64,000 nt of DNA from Paraburkholderia panacisoli (GTDB lineage Bacteria > Pseudomonadota > Gammaproteobacteria > Burkholderiales > Burkholderiaceae), in assembly GCF_008369935.1 (NCBI RefSeq), contig NZ_VTUZ01000023.1, positions 79,326 through 143,325 on the forward strand, given 5' to 3'. Below the pieces are notes generated by a model. That model was not told the origin of the DNA, did no database searches, and saw only the letters and a program-made list of their open reading frames with translations. Of this stretch, positions 61,278-64,000 are shown one piece after another (the stretch's first letter is position 1; each line of letters opens with the position of its first letter). A program made the translations under genes and the position numbers.

Positions 61278-62126
61278 TCAGGCGGCGACAAACCGTCTCT
61301 CGAGCCAGCGCGTGATTTGCGAAATCGGATAGCAGTAGGCAAAAAAGATCACCAGCGTCGCGACGTACGTGAGTACGGTGAAACTCGAACGGGCGACGGT
61401 GCTGCTCGCAATCTGCGCAGTATCGATCAGATCGTGAATGCCGACCAGCGACGACAACGCCGTGCCCATCGTGATGATCGCGTAGACATTCATCCACGGC
61501 GGCAACATGCGCCGCACGCACTGCGGCAACACGACATGCAGCAGAATCTGCGTGCGCGAGAACGCGAGCGAGCTGGCGGCTTCCCACTGGGTTGTCGGGA
61601 TGGACGCCACCGCGCCGCGAAATACCTCAGCGATATTCGCGCTGGCCGGCAGTGCGAGGCCCAGCGTGACCTTGAGCCAATCGGGAAACGGCAGCGTGGT
61701 GCCAAATACGGTGAACTCGAACGGGAACACGTAGGTGGTGAAGTAGATCAGCACGAGCCACGGCGCGTTGCGAAATGCCTGCACCCAGAGCTTCGCGAGC
61801 CGTCCCGCGAACGAGTTCGAAAGCGCGAGTGCGCCCACCACGAGTCCGATCGCGGAGCCGATCGCGATGGCACCGACACTGATCAGCACATTCAGTGCAA
61901 ATCCATGCGCGAGCGCCGGCGTCCATTCGACAAAGCGTGCGAGCGTTTCGGCGCGTGAGCCGGACTCGGGCGCGACGGCCCACAGCAGCGCGCCGACGAT
62001 CAGTACGCCGAGCGCGGTGGCCATGCCGGACGCGAATCGGTGGCCAGCCTGTTTTCCGCGCGTGCCGTGTTCGGGCACGGGCGCCAGTTCGGCAAGGGTA
62101 GGGGTGACGATTGCTTTAGGCGCCAT
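61278..62126 (-). CDS. Polar amino-acid ABC transporter permease 2
   Basis: A 282-residue HisM/GlnP-type permease with about five membrane segments. The EAA loop is at EVFRGAVASIPTTQWEAASS; the typical segment QAFRNAPWLVLIYFTTYVF precedes it. Its start overlaps the end of permease 1 by 11 bases. An N-terminal cytoplasmic lead of ~30 residues (MAPKAIVTPTLAELAPVPEHG) precedes the first membrane span. Confidence 0.93.
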   Translation of the reverse strand: MAPKAIVTPTLAELAPVPEHGTRGKQAGHRFASGMATALGVLIVGALLWAVAPESGSRAETLARFVEWTPALAHGFALNVLISVGAIAIGSAIGLVVGALALSNSFAGRLAKLWVQAFRNAPWLVLIYFTTYVFPFEFTVFGTTLPFPDWLKVTLGLALPASANIAEVFRGAVASIPTTQWEAASSLAFSRTQILLHVVLPQCVRRMLPPWMNVYAIITMGTALSSLVGIHDLIDTAQIASSTVARSSFTVLTYVATLVIFFAYCYPISQITRWLERRFVAA

Positions 62127-62865
62127 AACCAGGAATCCATAAACGTCGTTCGAGCCAGCGTCCCGCGAGACTGACCAGCCATGTCAGCAGACCGAAAAAC
62201 AGCAGAATCAGGATCATGAGCGCGAGCACGTTGTCGCGTTGCGTCCATATCATGATCGACTGATAGGTGATGTCGCCGACCGCGATTGCCGAGGCGAGCG
62301 CCGACGCCTTCACGAGTTCGACGAAGTTGTTCACGAGCGCCGGCAACGCCGTGCGAAACGCAAGCGGCAACTCGATGCGCCAAAAACGCGTCGCACGGTC
62401 GAAGCCGAGCGACGCGGCGCCTTCGAGCGTTTGCGACGGCAAGGCGTCGAAACCGGCGCGCAGCGCCTCTGCATGGAACGCGCCCTTGTGCAGCGATAAC
62501 ACCAGCACGACCCAGAAGAACGGCTTGAATGGGTTGTCGAGATGGCTGTCGCGCAACCATTGCGTGATCAGCATGTTCAGCACGAGGAACGCGCAATACA
62601 GCTGCACGAGCGTGGGTGTATTGCGCGTCAGTTCGACGAACGCGCGCGCCGCGCCGGCAATCCACCGATTCTTGCCACGCAAGGCGAGCAGCAGCAATAG
62701 CCCGGCGAGCGCGCTGCCGCACATCGTGGCAACGACGATCTCGATGCTCACCACGATTCCTTGCAGAAACGGGACCCGCTCATACGCGTCGAGCAGGAAG
62801 CGGAAGTCGAGCCCGACGCGGGCCGTCGCATCGATCAGCGCATGCAGCGAAGGCGCCATGTTCAT
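62116..62865 (-). CDS. Polar amino-acid ABC transporter permease 1
   Basis: A 249-residue HisQ/GlnP-type permease: FLQGIVVSIEIVVATMCGSA, then FVELTRNTPTLVQLYCAFLV and the EAA loop ALRAGFDALPSQTLEGAASL. Start ATG 62865 overlaps the stop of the binding-protein gene by four bases (ATGA). Heterodimer partner of permease 2 in the inner membrane. Confidence 0.93.
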   Translation of the reverse strand: MNMAPSLHALIDATARVGLDFRFLLDAYERVPFLQGIVVSIEIVVATMCGSALAGLLLLLALRGKNRWIAGAARAFVELTRNTPTLVQLYCAFLVLNMLITQWLRDSHLDNPFKPFFWVVLVLSLHKGAFHAEALRAGFDALPSQTLEGAASLGFDRATRFWRIELPLAFRTALPALVNNFVELVKASALASAIAVGDITYQSIMIWTQRDNVLALMILILLFFGLLTWLVSLAGRWLERRLWIPGYGA

Positions 62866-63713
62866 TGCTCCGCTGGCAATTGCCGGTGCCATTCAGCGAG
62901 CGCCGGCGAAGGCGGGGTCAGGCCGTTCTTCGCTTCGTCCTCGATCAGCCAGCCGGTGCGATGCCAGTCGCGCACGATCGCGTCGAGCTTCGCCGCCGTG
63001 TCCTTTTCGCCCTGGCGAACCCAGATTACGGACGGCGCAGGTTCGAGTTCCGGCTGGATCGTGCGGTAGTCACGCCACTCGGGGTCATGCTGCTGCAACG
63101 GATAAAGCAGCGGTGCAGCGTCATGCACCGCCGCGACGCAACTGCCGCCGCGCAGCGCGAGCAGAGATTGTGCAGCGCCCGGGAAGGCGCGCGGCACCGC
63201 ACCGTATTTCTCGACAACCGGACGAATATAACTGCTGCCCTGCGAAATGCAGACGGGCTTGCCGCGCAGATCCTCCCACTTCGTGATGCCACTCGATTTC
63301 GGCGTGATCGCTGTGGCGCCCACGCGATAGTACGGCGTCGGCACGTGATCGAGAATCTCGCCGCGCTGCGCGTTGTATTCCATGTTCGCGATCAGGATGT
63401 CGACCTTGCCCTGCTGCAGGAACTGCACGCGCGTCGACGGCTGCACCGACACCAGCTGTACCTTCACGCCGAGCCGTTTGCCGATGTCGTTGGCCAGGTC
63501 CACATTGACGCCGCGAGGTTGCTGGGTTTGCGGATCGAGCGAGCCGAACGGGCTGCCGCCGATCAGTACGCCCACCGTGATTTCATGGCGCGAGGCAATC
63601 TTGTCGAGGGTCTGGTCCGCGTGGGCCGGCGCAGTCGCGGCCACGGCGAAGGCGGCCGCGATCCATGCCGTGTGGGCGATTTGTTTGCGTCGTGCCGCTT
63701 TCAATAATGTCAT
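62862..63713 (-). CDS. Polar amino-acid ABC transporter substrate-binding protein
   Basis: A 283-residue exported type II binding protein: signal peptide (residues ~8-32, ending APAHADQ), then ITVGVLIGGSPFGSLDPQTQ, GVNVDLANDIGKRLGVKVQL and WEDLRGKPVCISQGSSYIRP. ATG 63713 is chosen because the signal peptide starts there; 21 in-frame codons upstream are unlike a signal. First gene of the leftward importer operon. No ATPase gene follows in this window. Confidence 0.93.
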   Translation of the reverse strand: MTLLKAARRKQIAHTAWIAAAFAVAATAPAHADQTLDKIASRHEITVGVLIGGSPFGSLDPQTQQPRGVNVDLANDIGKRLGVKVQLVSVQPSTRVQFLQQGKVDILIANMEYNAQRGEILDHVPTPYYRVGATAITPKSSGITKWEDLRGKPVCISQGSSYIRPVVEKYGAVPRAFPGAAQSLLALRGGSCVAAVHDAAPLLYPLQQHDPEWRDYRTIQPELEPAPSVIWVRQGEKDTAAKLDAIVRDWHRTGWLIEDEAKNGLTPPSPALAEWHRQLPAEQ

Positions 63714-63900
63714 AGCGATCGGATGAATAGAGGAGGGGAGGCGCACGTCTGTCAAACGGCGCAGTTGCAGCGGCATACGCTAAGTCAGTTTCGATGCCCT
63801 GCAAACCAAATGAATCTGCTAAGCAAACCACGTGGACGTTAAAGCGTGACGCAACGCGCTAGTCCATTGAACCAATTAAATTGCACCGATCTAAAGGTGC

Positions 63901-64000
63901 ATGGGCAAAATGAATCTGAGTGAAGCCGAGCGCGAAGAACTGCTGTCGATGCAGCGCAGCCGAACGATGGCCGTTGGCCAGGTAAGGCGAGCGCGGTTGA
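63901..64000 (+). CDS. IS630-like transposase, N-terminal start (cut by window edge)
   Basis: ATG 63901 opens MGKMNLSEAEREELLSMQRS and TMAVGQVRRARL, continuing off the window. The pattern (LSEAEREEL...RA-x-x-A) is that of the N-terminal helix-turn-helix of IS630-family transposases. Just before it, GCACC and GGTGC form a small inverted repeat (63884-63902) that could be part of the element's promoter or end. Identity rests on ~33 residues only. Confidence 0.55.
   Translation, partial: MGKMNLSEAEREELLSMQRSRTMAVGQVRRARL

Noticed and set aside
1..64000. tRNA, rRNA, CRISPR arrays, prophage modules
   Set aside because: No cloverleaf ends, spaced direct-repeat arrays or phage structural gene runs were seen on either strand.

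Overview
The window is GC-rich chromosomal DNA, probably from a Burkholderiaceae betaproteobacterium of the Paraburkholderia/Caballeronia type. The evidence is codon use, a DUF4148 protein, a Lys/Ala-tailed HU-like protein, an imuA-imuB-dnaE2 operon and an AmiCR-linked urt-type transporter. No rRNA, tRNA, CRISPR array or replication origin was seen.

Layout. (1) 0-3.8 kb: 3' end of an aldehyde dehydrogenase, an SDR, a free-standing CyaC-like membrane anchor coupled to a small ORF, and a DUF4148 protein. (2) 3.8-10.2 kb: a leftward redox/detoxification run (YceI, AzoR, NmrA, pirin, MFS pump) divergent from a LysR regulator. (3) 10.6-21.6 kb: an amide/urea locus. amiC-amiR runs leftward; a rightward operon carries a substrate-binding protein, two permeases, two ATPases, a formamidase/acetamidase and an SDR, then a decayed nitrilase. 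The leader between the two arms holds a hexaloop hairpin followed by an intrinsic terminator, which fits ANTAR (AmiR) antitermination. (4) 22-27 kb: a second AmiR, a HipBA-like module with four matching operator-like repeats, an orphan response regulator with an unknown partner, and a histidine-kinase relic. (5) 27.7-34.7 kb: ADH/AraC divergent pair, a TIGR03118 lipoprotein, a MocR-type regulator and an aminotransferase. (6) 34.7-38 kb: a scrapyard of broken catabolic genes (FAH, ALDH, Cys/Met PLP enzyme) around an intact phzF-like gene, then a compact overlapping small-gene operon next to a LexA box and a 5' fragment of imuA. (7) 38.4-53 kb: envelope and unknown proteins, HU-like protein, fatty-acid hydroxylase-type protein, Rrf2/alkene-reductase pair with palindromic operators, MarR/hydrolase/tautomerase genes, a pyruvyl-transferase-like protein and several gene fragments. 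(8) 53.2-60.4 kb: a Tn5/IS4-type transposase relic, a second copy of the imuA 5' flank, then intact imuA-imuB-dnaE2 under a LexA box, followed by an SRAP protein. (9) 60.5-64 kb: ureidoglycolate-lyase-like gene, a polar amino-acid ABC importer without its ATPase, and the start of an IS630-like transposase cut by the window edge.

The most unusual signals are: the ~296-bp duplication of the imuA/LexA-box region about 16.2 kb apart with reciprocal decay; a small gene inside it that changes frame by +1 at the same codon in both copies; the AmiCR leader RNA; the four-operator hipBA promoter; and the cyclase-less CyaC-like anchor. Many genes are fragments, so the region looks like an accessory or decaying part of a large genome.
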